Shown: positions 50,618 through 61,825, numbered from the stretch's first letter. The stretch: 64,000 nt of DNA from Cladocopium goreaui (GCA_947184155.2 CAMXCT020002066.1:51001-115000), one strand, 5' to 3'. Program-made: numbers and translations. Notes: generated by a model not told the origin, from the sequence alone.

Positions 50618-51665
50618 AATGTCAGGGAAAGAGTTAGTCAAAGAAAGAGTTAGCAAAGAAAGAGTTCGTCAGGGAAAGAGTTAGTCAAAGAAAGAGTTAG
50701 TGAGGGAAAGAGTTAGTCAAAGAAAGAGTTAGTGAGGGAAAGAGTTAGTCAAAGAAAGAGTTCGTCAGGGAAAGAGTTAGTCAAAGAAAGAGTTAGTGAG
50801 GGAAAGAGTTAGTCAAAGAAAGAGTTAGTCAAAGAAAGAGTTAGCAAAGAAACAGTTAGTCAGGGAAAGAGTTAGTCAAAGAAAGAGTTAGTGAGGGAAA
50901 GAGTTAGTCAAAGAAAGAGTTAGTCAAAGAAACAGTTAGTCAGGGAAAGAGTTAGTCAAAGAAAGAGTTAGTCAGCGAAAGAGTTAGTCAAAGAAAGAGA
51001 TAGTGAGGGAAAGAGTTAGTCAAAGAAAGAGTTAGCAAAGAAACAGTTAGTCAGGGAAAGAGTTAGTCAAAGAAAGAGTTAGTGAGGGAAAGAGTTAGTC
51101 AAAGAAAGAGTTAGCAAAGAAACAGTTAGTTAGGGAAAGAGTTAGTCAAAGAAAGAGTTAGTGAGGGAAAGAGTTAGTCAAAGAAAGAGTAGTTAGTCAG
51201 GGAAAGAGTTAGTCAGGGAAAGAGTTAGCAAAGAAACAGTTAGTCAGGGAAAGGGTTAGTCAAAGAAAGAGGTAGTGAGGGAAAGAGTTAGTCACAGAAA
51301 GAGTTAGCAAAGAAACAGTTAGTCAGGGAAAGAGTTAGTCAAAGAAAGAGTTCGTCACAGAAAGAGTTAGCAAAGAAAGAGTTCGTCAGGGAAAGAGTTA
51401 GTCAAAGAAAGAGTTAGTCAAAGAAACAGTTAGTCAGGGAAAGAGTTAGTCAAAGAAAGAGTTAGTGAGGGAAAGAGTTAGTCAAAGAAAGAGTTAGTGA
51501 GGGAAAGAGTCAGTCAAAGAAAGCGTTAGTGAGGGAAAGAGTTAGTCAAAGAAAGAGTTAGTCAGGATATATGAGGTAGTCAAAGAAAGAGTTAGCAAAG
51601 AAACAAGTTAGTCAAAGAAAGAGTTAGTGAGGAAAAGAGTTAGTCACAGAAAGAGTTAGCAAAGA
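50618..51665. repeat. 17-bp satellite (GTTAGTCAAAGAAAGA)
   Basis: About 60 units in three flavours: GTTAGTCAAAGAAAGA, GTTAGTGAGGGAAAGA and GTTAGCAAAGAAACA. They alternate in recurring blocks, so higher-order periods of about 85-120 bp exist. Confidence 0.9.
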
Positions 51666-52985
51666 AATTGTTCCCTCACTGTAAATGGGATTGCAAGTGG
51701 TGGAGGAGTTGCCGATGGAGTTGTGGAGGAAGTCTCGCACGAAATGCGTTTTTGAGAGATAGCAGATGCACGAAACCCTATGTTTTTCCATACAAAGTTC
51801 GTCCCCGAACCTCGATGATCTACCTCTGCGGTGCGACGGGTGCGAGACGGTCTCGTGTGTGGTCGGATCATCCTCGGATCATCCTCGGATTGGTCTCGGA
51901 TCGGTTCCGCATTGTAAATGGGGTTTCAACTGTTTTTCGTGCATGTGTGGTCGACAGAATTCCATTGTGATTTGCAACTGTAGGATCGTTCCCGCATTGT
52001 AAATGGGGTTGCAAGGGGTGCTGGTGGATGAGTTGCTGATGGAATTCCATTGTGATTTGCAACTCTAGGATCGTTCCCTCACTGTAAATGGCATTGCAAG
52101 TGGTGCTGGTGGAGGAGTTGCCGATGGAGTTTTGGAGGAAGTCTCGCACGAAATGCGTTTTTGAGAGATAGCAGATGCACGAAAGCCTATGTTTTCCATA
52201 CAATGTGCGTCCCCGAACGTCGCTGATCTACCTCTGCTGTGCGACGGGTGCGAGACGGTCTCGTGCGTGGTCGGATCATCCTCGGATCATCCTCGGATCA
52301 TGCTCGGATCGGTTCCGCATTGTAAATGGGGTGTCAACTGTTTTTCGTGCATGTGTGGGCGACAGAATTCCATTGTGATTTGCAACTGTAGGATCGTTCC
52401 CGCAATGTAAATGGGATTGCAAGTGGTGCTGGTGGATGAGTTGCCGATGGAATTCCATTGTGATTTGCAACTGCAGGATCGTTCCCGCAATGCAAATGGC
52501 ATTGCAAGTGGTGCTGGTGGAGGAGTTGCCGATGGAGTTTTGAAGGAAGTCTCGCACGAAATGCGTTTTTGAGAGATAGCAGATGCACGAAACCCTGTGT
52601 TTTTCCAGGCAAAGTGCGTCCCCGAACGTCGATGATCTACCTCTGCGGTGCGACGGGTGCGAGACGGTCTCGTGTGTGGTCGGATCATTCTCGGATATTC
52701 TCGGATCATGGTCGGATCGGTTCCGCATTGTAAATGGGGTTTCAACTGTTTTTCGTGCATGTGTGGTCGACAGAATTCCATTGTGATTTGCAACTGTAGA
52801 ATCGTTCCCGCATTGTAAATGGGGTTGCAAGTGGTGCTGGTGGATGAGTTGCCGATGGAATTCCATTGTGATTTGCAACTCTAGGATCGTTCCCTCACTG
52901 TAAATGGGATTGCAAGTGGTGCTGGTGGATGAGTTGCCGATGGAAGTCCGTTGTGCTTTGCAACTGTAGGATCGTTCCCGCAGTG
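51666..52985. repeat. About 413-bp tandem repeat, three copies, with an internal 86-bp repeat
   Basis: The block beginning 'AAGTCTCGCACGAAATGCG' recurs near 51730, 52140 and 52547. Between copies, an 86-90-bp unit with 'GATTTGCAACTGTAGGATCG' repeats one to three times. Confidence 0.85.
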
Positions 52986-54020
52986 TAAATGGCTGCGTCA
53001 AGGTTGCTTCGTGCTGTGGCTGCATTGGTAATACTATTGTCTTTTGCAGCTGGATCTCGTAAATCGTACAGGAGTGGCTGCATGAAGGCTGCCACAGTGA
53101 TTTTGTCAGCAGATTTTCTCCATTTTGGCGCTAGTGATTTTCCTTCTAAAAATCCTTTTAAAAAGTGCTTCAAAATCGTCTTTTTTTCGCTCTGGCGTCG
53201 AGATCCGGTTTTGGAGCTCCAATTTCCGACGCCGTTGCGTGTAGTTCTATTGTGTTTTGGAACTCAATCTCTGACTCTGCAGATCGCATTGTAATGGCTG
53301 CGTCAAGGTTGCTGCGTGCTGTGGCTGCATTCGTAATACTATTGTCTTTTGCAGCTGGATCTCGTAAATCGTACTGGAGTGGCTGCATGAAGGCTGCGAC
53401 AGTGATTTGTCAGCAGATTTTCTCCATTTTGGCGCCGGTGATTTTCTTTTTAAAAATCCTTTTCAAAAGTGCTTCAAAATCGTCTTTTTTTCGCTCTGGC
53501 GTCGAGATCCGGTTTTGGAGCTGCAATTTCCGACCCAGTTGCACGTAGTTCTATTGTGTTTTGCAACTCAGTCTCTGCAGATCGCATTGTAATGGCTGCG
53601 TCAAGGTTGCTTCTTGCCACGGCTGCATGCGTAATACTATTGTCTTTTGCAGCTGGACTTCGTAAATCGTATTGGAGTGGCTGCATGAAGGCTGCGACAG
53701 TGATTTGTCAGCAGATTTTATCCATTTTGGCGCCAGTGATTTTCTTTTAAAAAATTCTTTTGAAAAGTGCTTCAAAATCGTCTTTTTTTCGCTTTGGCGT
53801 CGAGACCCGGTTTTGGAGCTACAATTTCCGACCCAGTTGCGCGTAGTTCTATTGTGTTTAGCAACTCAGTCTTTGCAGATCGCATTGTAATGGCTGCGTC
53901 AAGGTTGCTTGGTGCCGCGGCTGCATGCGCAATACTATTGTCTTTTGCAACTGGACTTCGTAAATCGTATTGGAGTCGGTGCATCAAGGGTTCGACAGTG
54001 ATTAGTAGTAGTGCTGGGAA
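52986..54020. repeat. About 300-bp tandem repeat, 3.4 copies
   Basis: Copies begin 'GTAATGGCTGCGTCAAGGTT' (first one variant) at about 52985, 53292, 53590 and 53888. They stay largely open in one frame (MAASRLLRAVAA...), so a coding origin is possible but unproven. Confidence 0.85.
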
Positions 54021-54109
54021 TTGATTAATGAAAGCTTAATAGATGACATAAGAGAAGGGACGAGATGAGAAGAGATGAGCTGGGATAAGGTGAGAAGAGC
54101 TCAGATGAG

Positions 54110-55365
54110 ATGAACTGTGGAGTGTGAAGAGTGCAGTGTGAAGTGTGGGGCGTGAAGAGTGCAGTGTGAAGTGTGAAGTGTGAAGTTTGGAGTGTGAAGG
54201 AAGCAGTGAGAAGTGAGACGTGTGAAGTGTGGACTGTGAAGTGTGGAGTGTGAAGTTTGGAGTGCAAAGAGTGCAGTGTGCAGTGTGGAGTGTGAAGAGT
54301 GCAGTGTGAAGTGTACAGTGTGAAGGAAGCAGTGGGAAGTGAGAAGTGTGAAGTGTGGAGTGTGAAGTTTAAGTTTGGAGTGCGAAGTGTGAGTGTGAAG
54401 TGTGAAGTGTGAGGTTTGGAGTGTGAAGGCAGCAGTGAGAAGTGAGAAGTGTGAAGTGTGGACTGTGAAGTGTGGAGTGTGAAGTGCGAAGTGAGAAGTG
54501 TGAAGTTTGGAGTGTGAAGGAAGCAGTGAGAAGTGTGAAGTGTGGACTGTGAAGTGTGCAGTGCGAAGTGAGAAGTGTGAAGTGTGAAGTTTGGGGTGTG
54601 AAGGCAGCAGTGAGAAGTGAGAAGTGTGAAGTGTGGACTGTGAAGTGTGGAGTGTGAAGTGCGAAGTGAGAAGTGTGAAGTTTGGAGTGTGAAGGAAGCA
54701 GTGAGAAGTGCGAAGTGAGAAGTGGGAAGTGTGAAGTTTGGAGTGTGAAGTTTGGAGTGGGAAGGAAGCAGTGAGAAGTGAGAAGTGTGAAGTGTGGACT
54801 GTGAAGTGTGGAGTGTGAAGTGCGAAGTGAGAAGTGTGAAGTTTGGAGTGTGAAGGAATCAGTGAGAAGTGTGAAGTGTGGACTGTGAAGTGTGAAGTGC
54901 GAAGTGAGAAGTGTGAAGTGTGAAGTTTGGAGTGTGAAGGAAGCAGTGAGAAGTGTGAAGTGTGAAGTGTGGACTGTGAAGTGTGAAGTGCGAAGTGAGA
55001 AGTGTGAAGTGTGAAGTTTGGAGTGTGAAGGAAGCAGTGAGAAGTGTGGAGTGTGAAGTGTGGACTGTGAAGTGTGGACTGTGAAGTGTGGACTGTGAAG
55101 TGTGGAGTGTGAAGTGCGAAGTGAGAAGGAAGCAGTGGGAAGTGAGAAGTGTGAACTGTGAAGTGTGAAGTGTGGAGTGTGAAGTTTAAGTTTGGAGTGC
55201 GAAGAGCGCAGTGTGAAGTGTGAAGTGTGAGGTTTGGAGTGTGAAGGCAGCAGCGAAAAGTGAGAAGTGTGAAGTGTGCAAGTGCGAAGTGTGGAGTGTG
55301 AAGTGTGAAGTTTCGAGTGCGAAGAGTGCAGTGTGAAGTGTGGAGTGCGAAGTGTGGAGTGTGAA
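54110..55365. repeat. 8-9-bp minisatellite (GAAGTGTG / GGAGTGTGAA)
   Basis: About 1.25 kb, recurring in blocks of about 75-150 bp marked by GAAGGAAGCAGTGAGAAG. Long minus-strand Ser/Thr/His/Leu frames reflect the repeat. Confidence 0.9.
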
Positions 55366-55454
55366 GACTTTGCTTCGTCTCTCGCTGAAAAAAAGCCGCT
55401 TGTCGAGGGAAGGACACGGTCGGGACAGGCTGGCGTCGAACTATAGGTCATTTA

Positions 55455-56090
55455 TGTTTGGGAAACTTCCGCCGCCGGCTTGCCCGGGTCTATGTTATGT
55501 GTCAAAAAGCTAGTGTCATGCACGTGTACATGCGTTTGAGACTCAGATGCTGTCAAGAAGGCTTGCCATTTCCCACCCAAAAAATCCTGCACTGACTGCA
55601 GTGCACCCTCCATTGGGAGAGTCCGATCCTTTCCAACCATACCATGATGATCACCAAAATGTCGAGTCTAAATGGGTTGGACTGGCAATAAGGTACCCCA
55701 AATCCAATGCCTGACCATAAATCTAATCTATTATTTGATGGCCATCAATGGTTTGTATACTGTTGTATACTGCATGTTTAGGTAAATCCCAAAAGCAAGT
55801 ACTAGATGTAGCCACCATCATGGGAAACAAAACTATTTTCAGATGGGTAACACCAGCATCATTCAGCAATTTCCGCCTTTGGTGGTTAAATCCCCAGTGT
55901 ATTCAACCATGAATTACTACCATGTTCGCAATTTTCGATGGTTTAATCAGTTTAATCCCTAAATAAAAGAGCAATCATCAATCAAATCACTTGTGAAACA
56001 TGATTGCTGGATGATATACCAGTGATTCACAAAAAAAAAGATCACCATGCCTTCATGGGTAAAGTCCATCCATCCAAAGGAGCACCAAAT
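55455..56090. other. NhaD intron DNA; nothing identified
   Basis: Unique sequence. A short minus-strand frame at 55452-55640 has no recognised motif. Confidence 0.45.
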
Positions 56091-56096
56091 TTCCGC

Positions 56097-56126
56097 CTCG
56101 AGTCCTCGATTAAGCTCCTCATGGAG
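56097..56126 (-). CDS. nhaD: NhaD micro-exon (LHEELNRGLE)
   Basis: Ten codons in phase 0, acceptor ATGCAG, GC donor. Joins 'KAAGAI' upstream with 'EVGSVLLF' downstream, where other NhaD proteins have a similar Glu-rich helix. Confidence 0.7.
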
Positions 56127-56334
56127 CTGCATGTAGCCAGCCTGCCAGAGTAGATAGCTAGGATGGCTGGGTATACTTTCCCACTTGTTCGTGGTGGAAG
56201 TACAAGATATCCTCATTTAATGGCAAGACCATACTTATTGGTGGTAGTCTACCCATTTATCTGGATGAATGATAGCTATTTTTGGCATTTTACCAGCAAA
56301 AAATAAAGGTATAAAGCATTAAAGAACCAACGTA

Positions 56335-56550
56335 TACATATATATATATATATTATACAGTATATATATATATATACCTGTGTATATGGGGATAATCTAT
56401 GGGATATAGATCAAATAGGTTTAATCTAAACCGCTCACATTGGGATATGGAAAGAACAAACAGGTCGGTTTGTAGAATCACCACGACATTCATCATCATT
56501 CCAGTGATAACGCGACGTGAGGTCTGCAACATTTATAATAATAATAATAG

Positions 56551-56582
<32 letters not shown>

Positions 56583-56700
56583 TATATATACACATGTGTA
56601 TGTATATATATATATGTGTGTGTGTTATATGCATATATATATATATTATCTATTATATAGTATGGTGTATATATATATACATACATACATACATATAAGC
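56335..56700. repeat. TATA, AATAAT and CATA microsatellites
   Basis: TA runs at 56335-56380, AAT triplets at 56535-56582 and ATAT/CATACATA runs to 56698. Confidence 0.8.
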
Positions 56701-57180
56701 AAATTATCTATGGTATATTATTGTAAATACCTCCAAGAAACGAGACATGGAACCTATGCTCAATTTCTTTCAGTTGTCGCCAGGCGCGCGCCCAAGTGAC
56801 GGTGGACAATGCCACTGAAACTTGAGGCCATGGGGGGGCATCAATCCTCACAATGATTCGGTCACTATGTTTTCTACCCAGATTTTTTTTGTCTTCCCCA
56901 GATATGATAGTTAGATAATTGATAGTTAGACTTAGCTAGATAATCTTAGATAATGTTTACTTCATGTTTGTCAAGTTTCCAGCTGGCCTATCTTTCGTAT
57001 CATTGTTCGTGGTACCATCATGCCATAATCCATTGATGAAACAACCTGAGGAATGGAGGTCTTGTGGATTGAGTGGGTCACCGACGAGTTCGGAACTGAA
57101 AATAGGCTACCCGCGGCCCAAAACATCTTGGTTGACCATGATTTTCACTGATTTCCCCTTTTGAATAGTCATAACATGGG

Positions 57181-57289
57181 GTGCCCTCTGGTAAACTAAC
57201 ATAGCTATGAAAAATCACCATCATCAATAGGTAACTCAACTGTAAATGTGCCATTTTCAATAGCTATGCCAAATTACCAGAAGGTATGC
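57181..57289. mobile_element. MITE family A, copy 3
   Basis: Starts CCCTCTGGTAAACTAACATA and ends AAATTACCAGAAGGTATGCC. It lies 31 bp from the NhaD exon 57320-57407. Confidence 0.7.
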
Positions 57290-57319
57290 CCTAGTTTGAA
57301 AACAACATATGTGCTCAGC

Positions 57320-57407
57320 AATGGCACCCGCTGCCTTGGAGTTGTTGGGATGGTAGCCGACAGCCAGGAACGTCCACATGACCGCAGCCTCAGTGTTGCA
57401 CATCTTT
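57320..57407 (-). CDS. nhaD: NhaD exon (AAVMWTFLAVGYHP)
   Basis: One base plus 29 codons, acceptor CATAG, GC donor. Encodes a transmembrane helix 'AAVMWTFLAVGYHPNNSKAA' that follows the 'GINKS' helix in the family. The split glycine codon with 57734-57780 keeps phase. Confidence 0.85.
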
Positions 57408-57733
57408 CTATGAGATGTTAACCCAAAAAAGCAACTCGTTTTTAGAGATAGAAAAGCAACACCCTACGTGAATAGAGATACTTTACTTTTAGATAATTCT
57501 AATAGTTATTTGTTTTGGGGGGAGGTTGTATACTATGGCTAAATCCAAATGGTATGATAATTTTGGATGTCCAGGATCTTGAGATGTCCAAGATCTCGAG
57601 ATGTGTAAACAAAAATTATGTAACATGCAAAAGTTTCGGACCCACTTCAGTGTGTTCATCTGATCTCCAAAGTTGGCTCCATTTCTGTTTGACACACCCC
57701 ACAGATGCCAAAACTTCAGTGCCCAGTAGGTGC

Positions 57734-57780
57734 CCGACGAGTACCATCATCATTGCCGACTTGTTGATGCCAACAATGTC
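57734..57780 (-). CDS. nhaD: NhaD exon (DIVGINKSAMMMVLV)
   Basis: Fifteen codons plus two bases, acceptor CGTAG, GC donor. D-I-V-G-I-N-K-S-A-M-M-M-V-L-V matches the 'x-x-x-F/I-N-K-S-x-x-x-L-L-M' helix of NhaD antiporters. Confidence 0.88.
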
Positions 57781-58017
57781 CTACGAACAACATTGACAAA
57801 GCATGGCTGAATCTGTCGTTGAGAACATCATGACTATGGGATTTGGGGGGTCTGGAGACAGATCCAGTGGCCATCGCCAAACATGTGGAAAGCTGCAGGC
57901 CAAATCATTAACCCAATCAAACATGTTGGTTAGATTTCCCAATTATAACCAAACCATACCAAACCAACTATCATCCAACGTTGAGGATCCAAAAAAAATC
58001 AGCAACATGGGGGCCGC

Positions 58018-58071
58018 CTCCACGGCGACAATAAAGAGCCCGGCCGCAAAGAGAACGGACATCACTTGCAC
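58018..58071 (-). CDS. nhaD: NhaD exon (first recognised; VQVMSVLFAAGLFIVAVE)
   Basis: This is the most 5' exon I can recognise of a Na+/H+ antiporter of the NhaD family (plant NHD1, plastid or plasma membrane), which exports Na+ in exchange for protons. It encodes one transmembrane helix and ends on Glu, continuing into 'DIVGINKS'. Acceptor CGCAG, GC donor (GTGGAG|GCGGCC). The ten exons from here to 42678 total 562 bp and join without a stop, every phase fitting. Six of the ten donors are GC, three GT and one GA; all acceptors are AG. A start codon and targeting peptide should lie at 58.1-59.0 kb but were not identified. Confidence 0.85.
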
Positions 58072-58079
58072 CTGCGAAG

Positions 58080-59080
58080 GCTGCGAAGGATTCTATTCCA
58101 TACCATTTCCTGCTCAGTTTTTTGAGGACAAAAACAATCATTTGAGGCATAGTTCACCTGCCAAGGACTTGGGTGACTGGAAAAAACATGAGTCTGAACT
58201 TCAGATGTTCGGCCTTTTCTGAAATATAAAAATGTTTGCTAACCGGAGGCTAAACATGTCATCACGTTCTATGGTTGGTCAAGGCTTTGTTGCGCAACCA
58301 ATCGAATTGTGTGTATATGATATGGCACGTGCTCTCTGAATCTCATTATCCCTCAAGACCTCCCTTGGCTTCCCAAGTTGCCATAAAACGAGCAAGTAAT
58401 AGACAGTTTCCGTGTTCGTTTACAATTGTTTCCCATCTAAGAAATCTTTAAAAAACACATGGCAAAACATTGCTATCAAAAATTAAATTTGTTTGCCCAT
58501 CATAGTTGCGAACAATCATCTGTTTTCCGTTGCCGCATTCGTTTTCTGCGCAGCTGTCAAATGCAACACTGCAACACATTCAGCAAACCTAAAGCCTGTG
58601 TCTGGTGTCAAACATTGCAGGCAAAATGTTGGTCCTAACACTGGGTTCTTCGTCTTTACCAAAAGCTCGCAGAAGATCCTTTCCACTGTTGGCATGCGAT
58701 CATGCACCTTTGCACACATCTACCCAGTGCGCCAGTATTTGAAGAACAGATGGATTGCCTCCTGTAGCTATGAGATTCTACCGGAGTGTTTGAAAATGGG
58801 CATACACCCACAATCACCTGTATTCTCTAGGGAAAAACACGTTCATTGAAACCATAACATTTTGAAACCCAAGGTCGCCACGATTTCCTAACCAAACAAA
58901 AACAATTGGATTTTGGTGCGTTTCAATGTTTTCAAACATTTTTTGAAGAAAAATCCTAAGGTTCAACATTTCTCAAGGAAACAACTTGTGTTTTTCTTAT
59001 GGTTCCCAAGTTCTCCCCAAATGTTTACAAACTGTTCGCGGTTCCACCGAAGACCCACGCTGCTTTGCGCGGTGTACCAG
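58080..59080. other. Upstream region of the NhaD gene; nothing identified
   Basis: Expected to hold the gene's start. Open frames at 58493-58849 (plus) and 58516-58719 (minus) show no family features. Confidence 0.4.
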
Positions 59081-59085
59081 TGCCG

Positions 59086-59211
59086 TCACACCGGGGCCGC
59101 CCGCAGGGCTGGCACCGCAAAGACGCTACGACAGGCACCACAGATGATCCGATGGCGCTGGGTTGCGCGGGCCGCGTTGACCGCGTTGCAGAAGGGGCAT
59201 TGGATGTGGAT
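59086..59211 (-). CDS. Zinc-ribbon protein, last exon
   Basis: After a GGCAG acceptor the minus strand encodes 41 residues and a TGA stop (59086-59088). It contains 'IQCPFCNAVNAAR' and 'IICGACRSVFAVP', two Cys pairs (C-P-F-C and C-G-A-C) 16 residues apart, a zinc ribbon like those of LSD1- or LITAF-type proteins. GC content is high. The plus-strand frame over the same bases has no such pattern. It is the 3' end of a gene whose earlier exons would lie to the right, on the same strand as NhaD and about 1 kb upstream of it. The specific family is unknown. Confidence 0.6.
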   Translation of the reverse strand: MHIQCPFCNAVNAARATQRHRIICGACRSVFAVPALRAAPV

Positions 59212-59259
59212 CTGCCTTAGTGGATCGATCCAAATTAGATCTTAACTCAATGAACTAAC

Positions 59260-59340
59260 ACATGTAAATATATAAATATATAACTATATAAATATAAATA
59301 TAAATATAAATAAATAAATATATATATTTATTTATACTGT
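59260..59340. repeat. AATATA microsatellite
   Basis: TATAAATA repeats just downstream of the 59211 acceptor. Confidence 0.75.
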
Positions 59341-59479
59341 GTTTGACACTGCATATGCATGTATGTATATATGTACATCTGTATTATATGTCTATGTAAA
59401 ATATGAAAATGCAACCCCCTGTCAATTAAGGGTTGGGGCTGTGCAACCAGTTTGTAGTGAAGAAACGGCCTGCATAGCC

Positions 59480-60740
59480 TCAAGCTCTACTAAATGGATG
59501 TGCATGCATGATCGAATTTCACTACTAAATGTGGGCCCCTGGTTCAGCTGAAGCGCAAAATTTGGATATATTTTCACAGTGTCTTAAGACGCCAACATGA
59601 CTCGACCAAACACCCTGTTCCATTTAGTAGAGGTACTCATTTGAGCACAAGTTGCGGGACCAACATCACTCGACCAAAACCCCAAAGCCATTTAGTAGAG
59701 AAATACACGGGGTCCATTTAGTAGAGAAAACAACATGAAACACATATATGACTGATCCCATGACCATCCATTTAGATTTGGCATCGCCCCCAAAAAAGGC
59801 AACAAAAGAACCCAAGCACGAAAGGCAGCACCCGACGAGCAAGAAACACCCAAGCGAGGGATTTGGCATCGCCCCCCAAAAAAGGCAAAAAAAGAACCCA
59901 AACACGAAAGGCGGCACCCGACGAGCAAGAAACACCCAAGCGAGGGATTTGGCATCGCCCCCAAAAAAGGCAAGGCAGCACTTGGCTAGACAGGGAAAAT
60001 CTTGATAGAATTTGGACATTTTGGGACTACAAATGGTGTTGCATAGCGCGTAAGGGATTATAGGGCACACAAGGATGCAACAGGGCTTTGTTTGAAACAG
60101 TTCTAGATAGACTGATCCCATGACCATCCATTTAGTAGAGGCAGCACTTGGCTAGACTGGAGGCGGCATGGCAAGATACCGCAAGGATGCTATCTTTGTC
60201 CAACTTCTGTTGTTTCATATCGCGGTATACCCGATCATGTTGATTTACTTCAACCTAGGAATATCTTTGATATTCATTGGCATTCTGGAATTTATATTTA
60301 TTTTTCAAGCTTATTTTTTTTTGAGCATCTATTATCATATACTATCTGGATTTACGTGATTCATCCTGATGAACATGGATTGGCCAAACGACTATCGGGG
60401 GCAACGGAATGGGAATCTCTACTAAATGGTTTTTCAGTTTTGTCTCGTGTCATTGTGACCGTTTTATGAACTCTACTTCGCAACCTCTACTAAATGGTTC
60501 CTGTGATTTTGCAACATTTTTTTGACATCTCTACTAAATGGTTTTACCCCAAAAACAACATTTGACATCATATGATTAACATATCATTTTTACCTCACTA
60601 CTAAATGTGGATCATGGGTCTAGAGATGTTTACTTGATTTTTTTTTGAAAAATCATGATTCTCTACTAAATGGTTTCTGGAAATTTCACACTAAATTTTT
60701 GGTTCACTTTCCGGGACCTAGGTCATAGCATTTAGTAGTG
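59480..60740. repeat. Array of the motif CCATTTAGTAGAG in both orientations
   Basis: The 13-base motif, or its complement CTCTACTAAATGG, or a close variant with CACTACTAAATG, occurs about a dozen times (near 59487, 59520, 59621, 59691, 59713, 60128, 60417, 60489, 60530, 60597, 60661, 60728). Copies are spaced irregularly in otherwise unrelated sequence, so it is not a simple tandem array. Confidence 0.75.
59769..59975. repeat. About 90-bp tandem repeat, 2.3 copies
   Basis: Units contain TTTGGCATCGCCCCCAAAAA, AGAACCCAAGCACGAAAGGC and ACCCGACGAGCAAGAAACAC. It lies inside the motif array. Confidence 0.85.
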
Positions 60741-60839
60741 GAAATTGGCAGGAGGATGAAAATGCATACTATGTCTATAGGATATGTATATTTTAAAAAA
60801 AACATATTATTGCAAAATATGATTTGTTATGCATATATA

Positions 60840-60960
60840 TGTGTAAAAATAAATGCATGTATATTATATATATATGTGTATATATGATTGTGTATATGAT
60901 TGTGTATATATATATATACACGTATATATATATATATGTAAATAATATATATATATAAAT
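60840..60960. repeat. TATATG microsatellite
   Basis: ATATATATGTGTATAT runs. Confidence 0.8.
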
Positions 60961-61399
60961 AGAGCTATACATATTTACTTACTTATAGCCCCGTCTTCCT
61001 ATCATCAAAACCTCACCAAATAAAACAAAACTACCTCAGATTGTTTGTTTGGGAAATTTTCACATTGGCCAATTTGATTTTCAATTCCCGAAAGTTCCGG
61101 CGAAGGGTTTTTCCCGAAAAACTGCTGCCAAATTCCACGTTTCACTTCATCTACATAACACCTCCCGAATCCTTTACATCACCTACATCATCTACATCAA
61201 CTTCATCTACATTGCATACATCACGTACATCTCCTACATCAATTTCAACCAACCTCACCTACATCGCACAAATCACCCACATCATCTACACTAACTTCAA
61301 TCAACTTCATCTACATGACATACATTATCTGTCATTATCTACATCATCAGCACAATCTACAGGTGCTCAACATCTACATATTTCCCGCAAAAACCTGCA

Positions 61400-61572
61400 A
61401 TGCCTTTTGCACAGGAGTCATTACACAGAGGTTCTTACACAGGAGTTGTTACACAGGAGTTCTTACACAGTTGTTGCACAGGATTTGTTACACAGGAGTT
61501 GTTACACAGGAGTTGCTACGCAGGAGTTGTTACACAGAAGTTGTTACACAGAAGTTGTCACACAGGAGTTAA
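61400..61572. repeat. 15-16-bp minisatellite (GTTACACAGGAGTT)
   Basis: About eleven units of GTTACACAG(G/A)AGTT. It is related in sequence, on the opposite strand, to the larger array at 61985-64000 (CTGTGTAAAAGC). Confidence 0.8.
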
Positions 61573-61659
61573 CTTCTAGGTGATCTACTTGTATCGGAAC
61601 CCCCTGCAAAACTCCTACTTCTCAACTTCTTCTAAATTTCTCTCTTTGGGCAGCAGGGG

Positions 61660-61825
61660 CAGCCAGGCGGTGGCTTACGAAACGTCAACCTCTGCGGAGA
61701 TCGCGCGTGTCGGACGCCCAAACGTGTGGTGAAATGCGCATTCGCCTTGTCCGTGGCAACCTCCGCAAGGATCGTGCGTGTTGGACGCACAAACGTGCGG
61801 TGAAATGTTGTTTTGTTGTCCGTGG
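61660..61825. repeat. About 88-bp repeat, two copies, GC-rich
   Basis: Copies share CAACCTC(T/C)GC(A/G)(A/G)GGATCG-type sequence followed by GTGTTGGACGCACAAACGTG and GTGAAATG. Open on the minus strand but with no recognised motif. Confidence 0.6.

Larger units (their letters stand above)
4035..58071 (-). other. nhaD: Inferred span of the NhaD antiporter gene
   Basis: Confident exons run from 58071 to 42678, good ones at 38.1 and 37.4 kb, weak ones at 41.5, 26.3 and 25.3 kb, and a good one at 4.0 kb, in the order expected for one protein. If it is one gene, its introns contain the LINE, the satellites and the whole virus-like element. Alternatives are two tandem copies or a pseudogene. The last third of the protein was not found in the window. 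Confidence 0.5.

Noticed and set aside
54101-55451. Long minus-strand frames rich in Leu-His-Thr-Ser.
   Set aside because: Translation of an 8-9-bp minisatellite open in two frames at once; no protein features.
57803-58222. A 139-codon plus-strand frame.
   Set aside because: It overlaps a well-supported minus-strand NhaD exon and has no recognisable features.
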